Shown here one piece after another: positions 19,690 to 29,824 of a stretch of 36,356 nt of DNA. The position numbers and the translations under genes are program-made. This DNA comes from Fragilaria crotonensis (lineage: Eukaryota; Bacillariophyta; Fragilariophyceae; Fragilariales; Fragilariaceae). The stretch is taken from contig JAKSYS010000637.1 of assembly GCA_022925895.1 (NCBI GenBank), positions 1 through 36,356 on the forward strand, given 5' to 3'. The notes below the pieces were generated by a model. It searched no databases. It was given only the letters and a program-made list of their open reading frames with translations, and was not told where the DNA came from. Within the stretch, counting starts at the first letter, position 1. Each line of letters opens with the position of its first letter.

Positions 19690-21249
19690 ATGGCAACAGC
19701 GAAGGGTAAGAAAGCAAAGGCAAGGAAAAGGGGAACTCAATAGTTAGAGGTGTGCTTGTAGCAAACAATGCAAACACAGGAAGCCCTGGTAACAACAGGA
19801 GGGTAAGTGGCCATAGAAATGGTGAAATTGAGTCACCATCTGTACTGGAACGACTTGGACAAAGTAATTCTCAGGAGGCAAACGATGGGGGCGGTTTGGA
19901 AAATGCACGCGGTTCTCCATACAGAGATGCTGCATTGACCACTCCGTCGTCCACTCCTACGGGAGGGGACGCCCTTCCAATTGGAGGGGTTACCAACGCA
20001 GCCGTGAGAGTACTACAGCAACAATGTAGTCTTATGGCAGGACCACAGATTGGTGACAGATTGGGAAATGGTGGACGCATTTCTACATTCAGAGATGTTG
20101 CAACAACAACCAATCTGATGGAATTGCACAGACGACAAGTCCAAGTAAGGAAACGCCCCTAACAATGACAACTACTGGAAACGGCGGACCACTACGAAGG
20201 GTTGTTGGTGATCAAGCCTCCCAGAATCGTGATTTTCCATCGGCAACTACTGATGGGTTAATGGAGGAGGTTGACGAGAATACCCCACCTTACATCATTC
20301 ATGCTGCACTTGGTAGGGATGAAAATGACGATCTGATGGACAACACAGAAACACATCTGTCTGGGAAATCTCTGTCATACAGGAAGGCCAGACATTGCCA
20401 ACAAACACATGTAACGCATCGTATACAGAACTTGGTGAAGAAAGTCATCTTCAGAAAACTCAAGTTTGTGACCAACGATGCTCTGTTCTGGAAGGCAATG
20501 AAGGTTGTCATTGAAGCTGAGGATCCTGTGGAGCAAAGTCGGTTCGTGAAGATATACAAGACATGTGTCCTTCAGAGTCTGAACACAAAGAGGAGTACAT
20601 GTGAACAGGCGGGGGCAAAGATTGCTAGGGAGCTCCTTATTGCAAAGAATCATCCTATTGGGAGTCGAGAGCCCCCATACTCCGTGGAGACGCTTTGCAA
20701 GTTGAGAAGGTCAAGAACTGATCACGAGAGAGAGGCATTCCACTGGTTTATTGGAGAATTTCTTGAGTGCGTCTCTGGTAGGAGGGTATGGGGAAGGAAA
20801 AAGTTTACCCACAAGGTGTCGGATCCAATGGAAAGGGGAAGTGCAGAGAAAGTTGTGACTGTGTCAGATGAAGCGTTTGCCATTCTTGTTTATGAAAACT
20901 ACATTGATAAGTGGTTGCGGAAATACACCTGTGAGCAACAAGGGTACAGGGTGAGGACACAAATGAGATTGAGAAGAGAATTAAAGGAAGATACACTGCA
21001 GGAACAACAACACGAGCAGCAAACATAATGTACGGCGGGTGGAGTGATGAGGGCCTCATCCGATTCAATCAGTTGTGCAGATTAGTGGCGATTGACCGAC
21101 AGAATGAAAATGCAGCACAGATGGAGGAACAGGTTCTTCAGAGGCTGAGAGAACAGAGGTATGGAAATGGTGGAAATAATGACGGCATGGAACAAACTGA
21201 TGAAACAATGCTGCAATGGGAGCCTGTGGAGGCATTTTGCGAATTGTAG
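19690..21249 (+). pseudogene. Paralog A of an unrecognised family (KFVT / DEAF / GWxxEG), broken
   Basis: The N-terminal part (about 19690-20300) is polar and disordered. An ATG at 19690 would need a 38-nt GTAAGA...ATAG intron (19706-19743) to join the frame at 19752. The core runs in frame from 20165: VKKVIFRKLKFVTNDALF, then VTVSDEAFAILVYENYIDKW, ending at 21028. The last conserved block, GRYTAGTTTRAAN then GGWSDEGLIRFNQL, is in a different frame up to 21249, so at least one shift lies near 20950-20980. A stop and a possible ATG overlap as TAATG at 21026-21030. Another frame change lies near 20160. Function unknown. The same blocks recur in paralogs B and C. Confidence 0.6.
19871..20160 (+). 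other. Disordered N-terminal region of paralog A
   Basis: Gly/Ser/Thr/Asn-rich sequence with no domain, ending RRQVQVRKRP before a stop at 20160-20162. The core of paralog A follows within 5 bp in another frame. Confidence 0.4.
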
Positions 21250-21781
21250 AATAGGAGAAAGTTCAATGCAAATCTGTCACCGTATAAATATGATTTGTCG
21301 CTGCAAAGTTGTTACATGTAATAATTTAAAGACGGATGTAGAATTGCAATATTGCGTATGAATAAAAAATGGCGCAATGAAATATAAATGATACAGAGCT
21401 GCACTGGACTCAAAAAATGTTGTTACTTTGGGTCGGCAAATGGTACACTTTGGTGCAGAAAAACAAAAAATTGTAAATTGTAAAAAACTGTACTACAGTT
21501 CACAGTCAAAATTATTGTAGTGTGCAAAATAGTTACAGTTGTGTACTGGACTCAAAGAAATAAGGTACAGCGTAAATTTTATTTTACAGTGTAACATCTG
21601 CAGCCTTCTGATGTAGTAAGAAGAAGGCGTTGTTGCATGCATTGAAACCTGGATTAAAGAACATAGCTTTGTTGTGCCATATAGTGTGACATTGCTGAAT
21701 TCTGCTACGGTTACCAACCGCTGTCGCATAGCTGCAGAAGGTAAGGAGGTGAGGATTTGTGTGTTGATATCATTGCGGTGC
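21250..21781. other. Spacer between paralogs A and B
   Basis: AT-rich and gene-free. The phrase TGTACTGGACTCAAA-type (GCACTGGACTCAAA near 21399, GTACTGGACTCAAA near 21543) occurs twice in the same orientation. Confidence 0.45.
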
Positions 21782-21984
21782 ATGATGTCGTCGTCCCCAG
21801 TGCGTCAGAGCACAAGATTACTAAGGGGTAATGCGCAAGGTGCAGCACAAGGGAACGTGAATACTCGGCGGAACCAGGCAAGACCACAACCATATCTTGA
21901 TGAGTCACCACGTACAGCAGCAGCAAGAGTAACGCGCAGCAGAGTAGCACCTGGAAACAGTCGGACAACTCCTGTGAGCACTGA

Positions 21985-22180
21985 AGCGGCGGCATCGGTT
22001 TCAACAGCAGTCATACCATCACCAAATACAAGAGGTGCAGCTGCCAGAGTGGCGGCGGCATCGGTTTCAACAGCAGTCATACCATCACCAAATACAAGAG
22101 GTTCAGCTGCCAGAGTGGCGGCGGCGTCGGTTTCAACAGTCATACCATCACCAAACACAAGAGGTGCAGCTGCTCGTGCC
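21985..22180 (+). repeat. Three 66-bp tandem repeats in paralog B
   Basis: Units with a 66-bp period encode AAASVSTAVIPSPNTRG followed by AAARV. The third has lost one codon. They are nearly identical and in frame. Confidence 0.9.
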
Positions 22181-22758
22181 AGTTTGGGTGCTACAGGATA
22201 CCAGGTCCATCAGCACCTGATATCCCTGCAGGAGGCCGGCGTTCCGTGCTGCTCCACATGCCAGTGCCCGGCGTGTTCCTACTACTACTGCTGCGCAAGT
22301 CCAGCACCAGGAGCAGCAGCTGTTGCTACTGCCCGTGCCTATGCAGGCGTAGGCATAAATGCTGCACCAGCAGCAGTTATGCCTGCAAACCTTGGACAAG
22401 ATTTTGTTGGTGAGGCGCTTCTTGCTCAACGAGGGGTGGAGTTGCTATACAAGGTGGCGGAGCAACAAGGAGGAGGCAAGGCGGACAAGGAGGACAACGC
22501 AACACTGTTGCAAGAAGTGCGGATAAGTTTGCAATTCAAAAGTGTGTGAAGAATATGTGTTCCCAAACAAAAGTTTGTGACTGATGGCGACCTAGATTTC
22601 AGCAACAACGAAATGTCCATTTGTCGATGCATGGCGGCGGTGCTAGATGTAGACAATCGTAATATTGAGAACTGGTGGGAGACTGCAAGGAAAACAGTGA
22701 AAGAGTCGATATAGGCACAGGAACAACACAATAAAGAAGATAAAAACAGTATTCCAAG

Positions 22759-22846
22759 GTAAGATGGTTGCGAGCGTCCATTTCAACCATTTAATTCTGA
22801 ACTTCTAACCCTGAGTGTGTGCTGCCTTCTTCTCCTCGATACACAG
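22759..22846 (+). other. Probable intron, 88 nt
   Basis: Donor CAAG/GTAAGATG and acceptor GATACACAG. Removal joins a frame ending TVFQ to DIILPRKGRFNEV. It shows that this gene family is spliced nuclear material, not a processed copy. Confidence 0.65.
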
Positions 22847-23739
22847 ATATTATACTGCCAAGGAAAGGCAGATTTAATGAAGTCTTTAGCATGGACCGAA
22901 TCATAGCATTGAGAAATGACGCTTTGGAGGGTGAAATCTACATGGACTTATTGGACGACTTGCTGAAGACTGTGGTTGGAGCCACCAAATTCAAGGAGAA
23001 TAGGTGCGAGAAACATCTAAGTGAGTGGTTCACTGTCACAGATGAGGCATTCCTCCTCTTGTGTCTTGAAAATTACTGGCAACAATGGCATTACGAATGG
23101 ATGGTTAACAGAAATGGACCGCCCGCCGACGAACCTGCACCTGAAGTCATTAACCCACGGTACACGGGCAAAACAAGGCACCAAGCGAAGTTGGTCAAGG
23201 GAAGGAATGGAGCGTTTCAATAACCTGGCTGTATTGGTCTATAACGACAGAAGGGAAAGGGGCGAAGAGTTCGATCAGTGGTTCCTTCGGGAAATGATAC
23301 AATCATACGGTGATCGTAATCGAGATGCAGGAAGGGAAAACATCGAGGCAGAAGTTGTCAACGCAGCACCCACAATTGTGTATAATGAATTCAATATGCA
23401 GCTCCTGATCGCCCATGCACAGCACCAACAACTGCAACCACCAGCTCCTGAAGAAGATGATGTCGACAGAGTTCAAGAAGCCGTGTAGGTTCGTGATACC
23501 TGGTAGTACATCTAAGGGTGCCAAAACTAAGTACCATAGTTGATACAAGAATTTTTTCTCATATGTATTGGAAAAATTTCAGGATTCCCAAATGTAGTTC
23601 AGGATTCCTGAAGTTTTGTTCAGGTTTATTTGTTTAGTTCAGGATTTGGAAGTTTGCAGTTTCCTCATTTTTATGAAGAAAATTTTTCACTCCTGAACTA
23701 CTGCAGTATTATTCCTGAGCTTTTTTCTTCATTATTTCG

Positions 23740-24740
23740 ACATCAATAAAAATGCTGGTACTGTAGGCGCTGTTTACGATGTACTGGAGCATGGTGTATT
23801 GTAGATTGTGTATTGTGTACGCGGAGTGTTGCTTCTGTGCGCCATACAGTATACGAGTACAGTAATACAGCTTTTTACAGTTTCTGACATACGGTATTTG
23901 GTGCAATATGCGGTGTTCTATTGTTTACACGCATTTCATGGTCTACTGTATACGGTCTACGTTCTACCACGGTATGGTAGTATGGTTTATCGCGTCTATC
24001 GCACACTGGGTTATATGGTAGTAGTACTACGTATGATATACAAGTACTTGTAGTCCGAACTCCGGAATATGAAGGATGGTGGTGTATTGTTTGTATTGTG
24101 TACCTGGTACCGTCGTATGCTTGTTGTGCATGGCACCAGGCGTTGCGGTGTATCGTATGGTGTGCTGCATGGTTTTGTGGCGTATCAGCATTAAGTGGCG
24201 TAGTGGCGTATGTACTACAAGCCCTGGTATGGTTCATACATAGTACCGTACGTTGTTGTGCGTTGTGTGTTGTTTGTGGTACGGAGTCCATCCTACTGGA
24301 GCAATACTGTCAGTTTTTATGGTGTACTCCGAGTACTTGTACGTCGTATGGTGAACTACAGTTCTTGTGTAGTGTACTGTCTATGGTGCAGTATGCGTAT
24401 GGTATGGTGGCATACGGTATGATATGGCGCGGTTTATGGTGTCGTGTACGGAGTACTACTACCAGTTACTCCGAGTACTGTTTATTAACGGAATGGTACT
24501 GGTACGGTGCTTCATGTAAATGGTAAGGTGGTGTACATGTATTGCGTACTGTAGCTACTCGTATGACAAATGATGCCAAGTGTCTGCGCGTTTTATGATA
24601 CACCGTTCTTGCGCATGCGAGAGCGATCCGTAGAACGTAGAACGGCATTCCGTACTACGAGTACTTCTGGTTTGTTGTTTGTTCGTAGAGAACATGATAC
24701 TACGCAGTAGATCTTACGTAAAAAAGGTATTGTAGGTGGA
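23740..24740. other. Gene-free G/T-rich stretch with GTAC and GTAT words
   Basis: About 1 kb in which the plus strand is strongly G+T-rich and built from words such as GGTGTA, GTACT, TATGGT and GTATAC. It is not a clean tandem array. The open frames in it (for example about 24100-24525) are Tyr/Cys/Val/Trp-rich and look like composition artefacts. Confidence 0.5.
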
Positions 24741-25028
24741 ATATGTCATATACTGATTTTTCTTTCATCACCAATACCAGTGCATGCTGTACATTTCTAC
24801 TGGCTTCGAAAATGCAAACTTATGCAGCCATGGTATTGCGCTTCGTAGAACCCTACCTGTGAATTTTTGTGCGAAGTATCACATCAATTCGTTCGTTGTT
24901 TTCTGAACTCCACCACTTGCTGTCACCCCACATTGAATACTCCATTCTTCGGCACCTTCGCCCCTTCTTCCTCTTCCCACCAAGCACACTTTGCTCTCCT
25001 TGTTGGTGAGTTGTTCCTGGTGATTGTT

Positions 25029-25065
25029 TGAGTGTTGATTGATTTGTTCAATCAATCAACACTCA
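25029..25065. repeat. Perfect hairpin, 16-bp stem
   Basis: GAGTGTTGATTGATT, the 5-base loop TGTTC, then AATCAATCAACACTC, plus one more outer T-A pair. It lies in a gene-free part of the inner element. Confidence 0.9.
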
Positions 25066-25139
25066 TGATGAGTTTTTGAGGTGCTCCTGTTGTGTGGGTA
25101 CTGCCTCCTACGTACAGTACTCATTTCGGTATCACCGAT

Positions 25140-25400
25140 CACCGACCGCAGTACTGTAGTACTGTAGTACTTGGAGTATCTTTGAGGCTACGGTGAACCA
25201 GTACTACTACTCCAGTACTCCAGTACACTCCTCCACTGTGATACTGCTGCATTGTACAGTACTGTGTTACCTACAGTACTCATGACAATGGACTGCAGTA
25301 TTCGGAGTAGCCTGAGGCTACGGTAGACCAGTAGTACTTCTACTGATCTCCCCTCTCTCACTATGACACTGCTGCATTGTACAGTACTGTGGTGATGGCA
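25140..25400. repeat. Diverged tandem duplication, period about 125-130 bp
   Basis: GAGGCTACGGT(G/A) starts at 25184 and 25314. ACTGCTGCATTGTACAGTAC starts at 25243 and 25368. Both copies are rich in CAGTACT words. Confidence 0.75.
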
Positions 25401-26288
25401 TTGTACATCAGCAGTACTAGTACAGCTGCTGATGTTCCTGTCCAGTTGAAGACAAAGATACGTCATTGTACTTGTCCTGTGGCACCTTCATCCCGATGTA
25501 CTTCTACAATACGCTGGCAGCAGTATGCTGCTGCTTCATCGTATTGGTTACAGGCAGGCTGGTACTATTGTTCTTTCTTGTTGTTGTTTTGCATTCAATC
25601 TCACATTGTCCCGCCTTTGTTCTGCTTTTTCTTTTAGGAGGCTGCTTGTGACAATGAATGTTGAGTGCCTCATTTTGTTGTGCTTTGATGGAATATGTGC
25701 TTCTTCTGTTTGTGTGCTTCGATTGAGCATGTAAGGCAATCAGACCTTCAGAATCTTTATTCGGTCACCTGCGAGAGATTCTCATTGATATTGATATGAG
25801 TGAATCAAACCAGGTTGATCTACCGGTACAGGTTCTGTTTGTCAGTTGTCTGTTTGCATGCTCAAGAGTTGTATACACACAAGCCAGTTGCAAGATCATT
25901 CTTATTTAAACCAGCAAAATGTTGCACAATCCATCACTGTCCCAAGTCTCTCGCAAACCAGCAGTTGCTATGAATGAGGTGTAAATTCATCCCCCGCCCT
26001 GTCCAGGAAAAACAGCCAACAAACAAATCATACACATTTATTCCAGTACGGAGCAAAGCATCAAAAAAGTTGGAGGGGAACTGGATGATTGCAAAGCTCC
26101 TCAAGCTACTGATGCCACTTCCACTCCCAATCCATGCCAGCAAAAAACCAAATCTATTTTACGTGCCTATGACAAAGGGGCATTTGACTCACACAGATGG
26201 GCTCCACATTGGGAGGTGTAGTAGCCATCGCAAAGTACTGTTGGATGGAACTTGTGGCCAAAGCCAAATTCACATTGTCGAAATAATC
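25401..26288. other. No gene recognised
   Basis: Short ORFs on both strands without family features. The minus strand may hold further remains of the Plavaka-like relic that lies just beyond, but I cannot identify conserved blocks. Confidence 0.4.
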
Positions 26289-27570
26289 TCAAATGGATCG
26301 CATACTACTCGCGCTGCTTAATCCTCCGGTAGCTTTCACGGAAAATGGAAGCATTGGCTGAGAACCAATTTGTTGTGACAGCTTATGTGTGCTGATCATG
26401 ATTGCCAATATCTTGATGGAGTAACTTCTGCACGTGAGTTTTGTACATGTTGATGAGTTGTCTTTGCACTTCACGCTTGGAAGCAAGCGTCTGCTGTGCA
26501 TGAGTCCGCGCGTTGTGCCCATGGACTTCTTGGTTTTGCTCTTTTCAGAGTGTAGTATACAATCTCTGTCAGAAGAAGTGAATGATGCTCGCTTGCCACA
26601 TTAAGCTTTGTCAAGTAAGGTCATCATGGGCACTGTGTGATAAAAGTGTTGTCGCTGATGCCAACACCACTCCTCCTTACTAAATCCTCCCATGAATGAC
26701 TGGTCCCACCGATTTGATTCTGATCCAGAATGAGAGTCCTCATGGTTGGATGGTGTGCATCTGGCTCCAACACAACATTGTCCATATCAATTGCAAGGTT
26801 TTCTGCAGTCATAATGCTTGGATTTTGCAGCAAACTAAGCAACTGTGAAGCGAAATCAAACATATCACATCAGATGGAGAGCCATGATCTACATCCACTC
26901 TTTGTACAAAGGGAAGCAGTTTCTTCCCATTACAAACTGAGTTGATTAGGGCATCAACGTTTTGGCACGTGAGAGTCCACCCACTGGGTTGTAAGAATAA
27001 TTATCAGCAGATGCAGAGCGTGCCCAGTGTCCACTCCAGAACTTCACCAAAAGTGTAGTCAGGTACATTGACATGGTCCAGGATCTTGAGGAGAGAAACA
27101 GTCCATTTCTGATCGGTAGTACACATGAATGATGGGGCTTCCACATCTTCATCAAGTGCAGAATTGGTACAGGTAAGAATGTTTGGGTCATTACTTAACA
27201 CGGACAAATCATCACTTTTGTTGCAGTCCTCAATATCCTCACAAGAAGTGCTTTCAACAGAAGGTTGTACTGCAGAAGGTTGTCTGTGCCAACAAAATCC
27301 ATGCAGGGATCATTCACCAAATGTCACCTTAGGGCAGCAGGCCTTTTGTTACTTGTGCATGTGACATTCCCATCCTCATGAAGACGGCAGACGGTGTGAA
27401 ACAGAAGCACTATGTGTTGCTGCAAGGTGTGATTTCTTCACAATGAAATTATAGCACGATGTTTCTATCAATATGCTGTGTATATGCTGCTTGATTGGAA
27501 AATGGTTTCTTGTTGAACTTCAGGCAGAAGGGGTTTTGACAGAAGAGCAGGGTGCCTTTGAGGACAACAT
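26289..27570 (-). pseudogene. Relic of a second Plavaka/KDZ-like transposase, N-terminal part
   Basis: Read on the minus strand in several frames, the order matches the transposase relic at 13.15 kb. First comes a zinc-finger-like piece, FCQNPFCLKF then KPFSNQAAYTQHIDR (about 27450-27560). Next is SLLKILDHVNVPDYTFGEVLEW (about 27010-27110), which parallels LLKILEDAQCPDYMLQKILQW of the first relic. Then YSYNPVGGLSR (about 26950-27000) parallels FDFNPKATTRK. Last is FDFASQLLSLLQNPSIMTAENL (about 26800-26863). Stops and shifts separate the pieces. No catalytic core is evident, so only the front part survives. Whether it belongs to the inner element or was inserted into it is not clear. Confidence 0.6.
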
Positions 27571-27640
27571 TTTGAAGAGGACAAGTGAAGTGAACATGAG
27601 ATGTCAAAAGATGACAGGGCACAGATTCACTGCACACCAG

Positions 27641-28066
27641 TGCATGACATCGGGGCCCGTTAGCCGCAGCCGGCCGGAAACCGCGGGCCGGCCGTGATTT
27701 TGGGCGGCTGCGTATTTCTGTCCCGGCCGGTCTCCGGTCGATTCCTATCACTTTTTGGCCAATCGCGGGTAAAGGGCGGATCACCTGTCATTTTTCACGG
27801 GTACGGTGGTTGCTGACAACGTACTGTCAGTACAGTACTGTGTACTATGTTTGTACTATGTACTGTACTTCCTAACAACTGCGGCCGGGTCCGGGTACGG
27901 GCAGGGACAGTCCGGCTGCGGCCCTGTGCGGGCAGGGACTGTCGGACTGCAGACGGGTACGGCCAGGCTCACATATTGGCATACGGCCGGATGCGGCCAA
28001 AAGCCTCTGCAAAAATTTGGCCGGCTGCGGCTTCGGGTACCGTTTTATCTCAGATGTCATGCACTG
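27641..28066. mobile_element. GC-rich foldback element with 11-bp target duplication
   Basis: The termini are TGCATGACATC (27641-27651) and GATGTCATGCA (28053-28063), with further inverted blocks GCCGCAGCCGGCC (27662-27674) and GGCCGGCTGCGGC (28019-28031). CTGCACACCAG flanks it directly at 27630-27640 and 28067-28077. The interior is far more GC-rich than its surroundings and repeats GGCCGG and GGGCAGGGAC(A/T)GTC words. A target duplication of this length and long inverted ends are typical of Mutator-like non-autonomous elements, but the family is inferred. A 3-bp discrepancy (CTG, 28064-28066) remains at the right junction. Confidence 0.65.
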
Positions 28067-29286
28067 CTGCACACCAGCACAGAATTTTGGGAAAGCATGC
28101 ATTCAAATTGTACATGTACTTTTGGTACATTTTTGGTGTATGTAAAAAATGAAGGGGGGTGTGGTATGAATTCAAAATTCAAAACCTCTGCATGAATGTG
28201 TAGAACCTACCTACGAACTTGGTACTTGGTACAAAATTCAAATGGTCGCAAAATACTATCCCACAAAAAGGATTTCCAGTGTTCAAAATTTGGTGCACCA
28301 TCAAAGTTTTTCCAACAACAAGCAAGCACATACGACCATGGCATCAATGCCACAGGAAACAGCAGCAGGCATCACTGCCTTAAAGCCCAGCTCGTCTAGG
28401 AAACAAAGGAGAGAGTTCATAAAAGGCGTGGAACGAGTGACCACAGATCCCAATGATCTGATTCAAAGTGATAACAAGGAGGAGGAGGAGTTGGTGCCAC
28501 GGAAAATGGATGCAAAACAAGGATGGAAGCATGCATACGGAAATCCACCATCCCTACCTTCAACTATTAAAGTCATGGAATCAAGTGACAGCCAACTAAC
28601 ATCATCGGTTCCAGGGCTAAGCAGCTTAATGGACATGAGCATGACGGAAATCTCAGAAGAGAATCAAATCAGTAAGATCAAGACTTGCATGAAAAAACAC
28701 GTGTTCTCTATTTGGAAGTTCTATCAAAAAGACTATCATTCTCATTTCAGTGAAGATGAGAAAACACTTTGTGGCTTTATCATGAAGTACACAAACATTC
28801 GAGGAACCAAAAACTGGTGGCTTGGGATGCGGAGAATAGTTGTAAAACACACACTGATCTTCGGAACAATGCAATAAAAAACATGCAAATGAAATTCAAA
28901 GGTGAGGATTTGAAGTGGGTGTACTTTGCCAAGTCCCGAGCATACTCACACCCACTTGCTGTCAACATCAAACACCTTGCATTCAGGGGATTCACTTCCC
29001 ATTTAGGAACATATGGACACAGCCTGTACAGTGGATGCAAGGATGAAACCAGTTACCTCCTCAAGATGAGGGATAACATCTGCTACAATGCCCAAATCAT
29101 AGACACTCACTCGGCAGCAGCAAGTGGAATAACATTATCAACAACATGGAGAACCACTGTGCAACAACTGACAGGAAAGTATGGAGCAAGAAAATCCTGT
29201 CCATAAGTAATGAAGCATTCATTTTGCTGTGCCTGATCAACTATGGGAAGAGGTGGTTTGCCGAATTAGTAAAGACAGAGAAAATG

Positions 29287-29367
29287 GTAAGTTTATCCGA
29301 GTGGTTTGTCACAGAACAAACAACAAGGAACTAACTGACTTGCTTTGTTATCACTTGTTGGAAACAG
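29287..29367 (+). other. Intron, 81 nt (paralog C)
   Basis: Donor GTAAGTTT, acceptor GGAAACAG, after a whole codon (AAA ATG). Confidence 0.75.
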
Positions 29368-29408
29368 CAAATCGATACATGGACAGATGAGGACAACAAA
29401 ACCTACCC

Positions 29409-29480
29409 GTAAGTTACACTATGATAAGTGAAATGAAAACCACATCCTAAATTCTGACCAATCTTTTCTCATGTTCGCAG
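29409..29480 (+). other. Intron, 72 nt (paralog C)
   Basis: Donor GTAAGTTA, acceptor TGTTCGCAG with a pyrimidine-rich tract before it. It separates a 41-nt exon from the last conserved block. Confidence 0.75.
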
Positions 29481-29824
29481 CCACCACTTTACACATTCTC
29501 CAGGAACAAGGGTGCTCATGATAATGGGGAGGCTGTGATTGGTCACAGGCTGGAATGAGGAAATACGATGAATTATACATGGCCATCAAGAATGATAGAA
29601 AGAAATCAGCCCAAACATTCAACCAGGAACTACTAAAAATGTTTCTGTCGAAGGAAAAAGGAGTCTGGCCAGGGGTCAGGAAACAATTTGATGACAAGGG
29701 TAAGAAATGCCCACACAAGTGCATGGATGTATTTGACGACAACTCTGATGAGGAGGATGATAACTACTCCGGGCATCTTGCTTCTGAACTTATCTACAGT
29801 GAAGTGAAAGTGGAGGCAGTTTAG

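Larger units (their letters stand above)
21782..23488 (+). pseudogene. Paralog B of the KFVT / DEAF / GWxxEG family, broken
   Basis: From ATG 21782 (MMSSSPVRQSTR) the N-terminus is basic and disordered and carries three 22-residue repeats, then a Cys-rich stretch (CCSTCQCPACSYYYCC). The core changes frame near 22545: DKFAIQKCVKN, KFVTDGDLDFSNNE and NWWETARKTV are found at 22520-22690. An intron is visible at 22759-22846. The next block, FTVTDEAFLLLCLENYWQQW, ends with RYTGKTRH. A further shift near 23180 leads to KRSWSREGMERFNNLAVLV and a stop at 23488. At least three interruptions remain after allowing for the intron. The match to paralog A holds in order and spacing. Function unknown. Confidence 0.6.
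28338..29824 (+). pseudogene. Paralog C of the KFVT / DEAF / GWxxEG family, broken
   Basis: From ATG 28338 (MASMPQETAAG) a polar N-terminus leads to the core KTCMKKHVFSIWKFYQKD, then NWWLGMRRIVVKHTL, stopping at 28877. The gene goes on in other frames: KWVYFAKSRAYSHPLAVNIK, LKMRDNICYNAQIIDTHS, then KILSISNEAFILLCLINYGKRW at about 29180-29270. Two good introns follow, 29287-29367 and 29409-29480. The last block, AGMRKYDELYMAIKNDRKK, and an acidic tail end at 29824. At least three shifts remain. Block order is the same as in A and B. C lies near the right end of the 6.9-kb inner element. Function unknown. Confidence 0.6.

Noticed and set aside
21028-21249. Independent small gene starting MYGGWSDEG
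   Set aside because: The same block follows the DEAF block in paralogs B and C, so it is the displaced C-terminal part of paralog A.
24098-24526. ORF of 142 codons in the GT-rich stretch
   Set aside because: Its Tyr/Cys/Val/Trp-rich product mirrors the skewed base composition, and the opposite strand has an equally long ORF.
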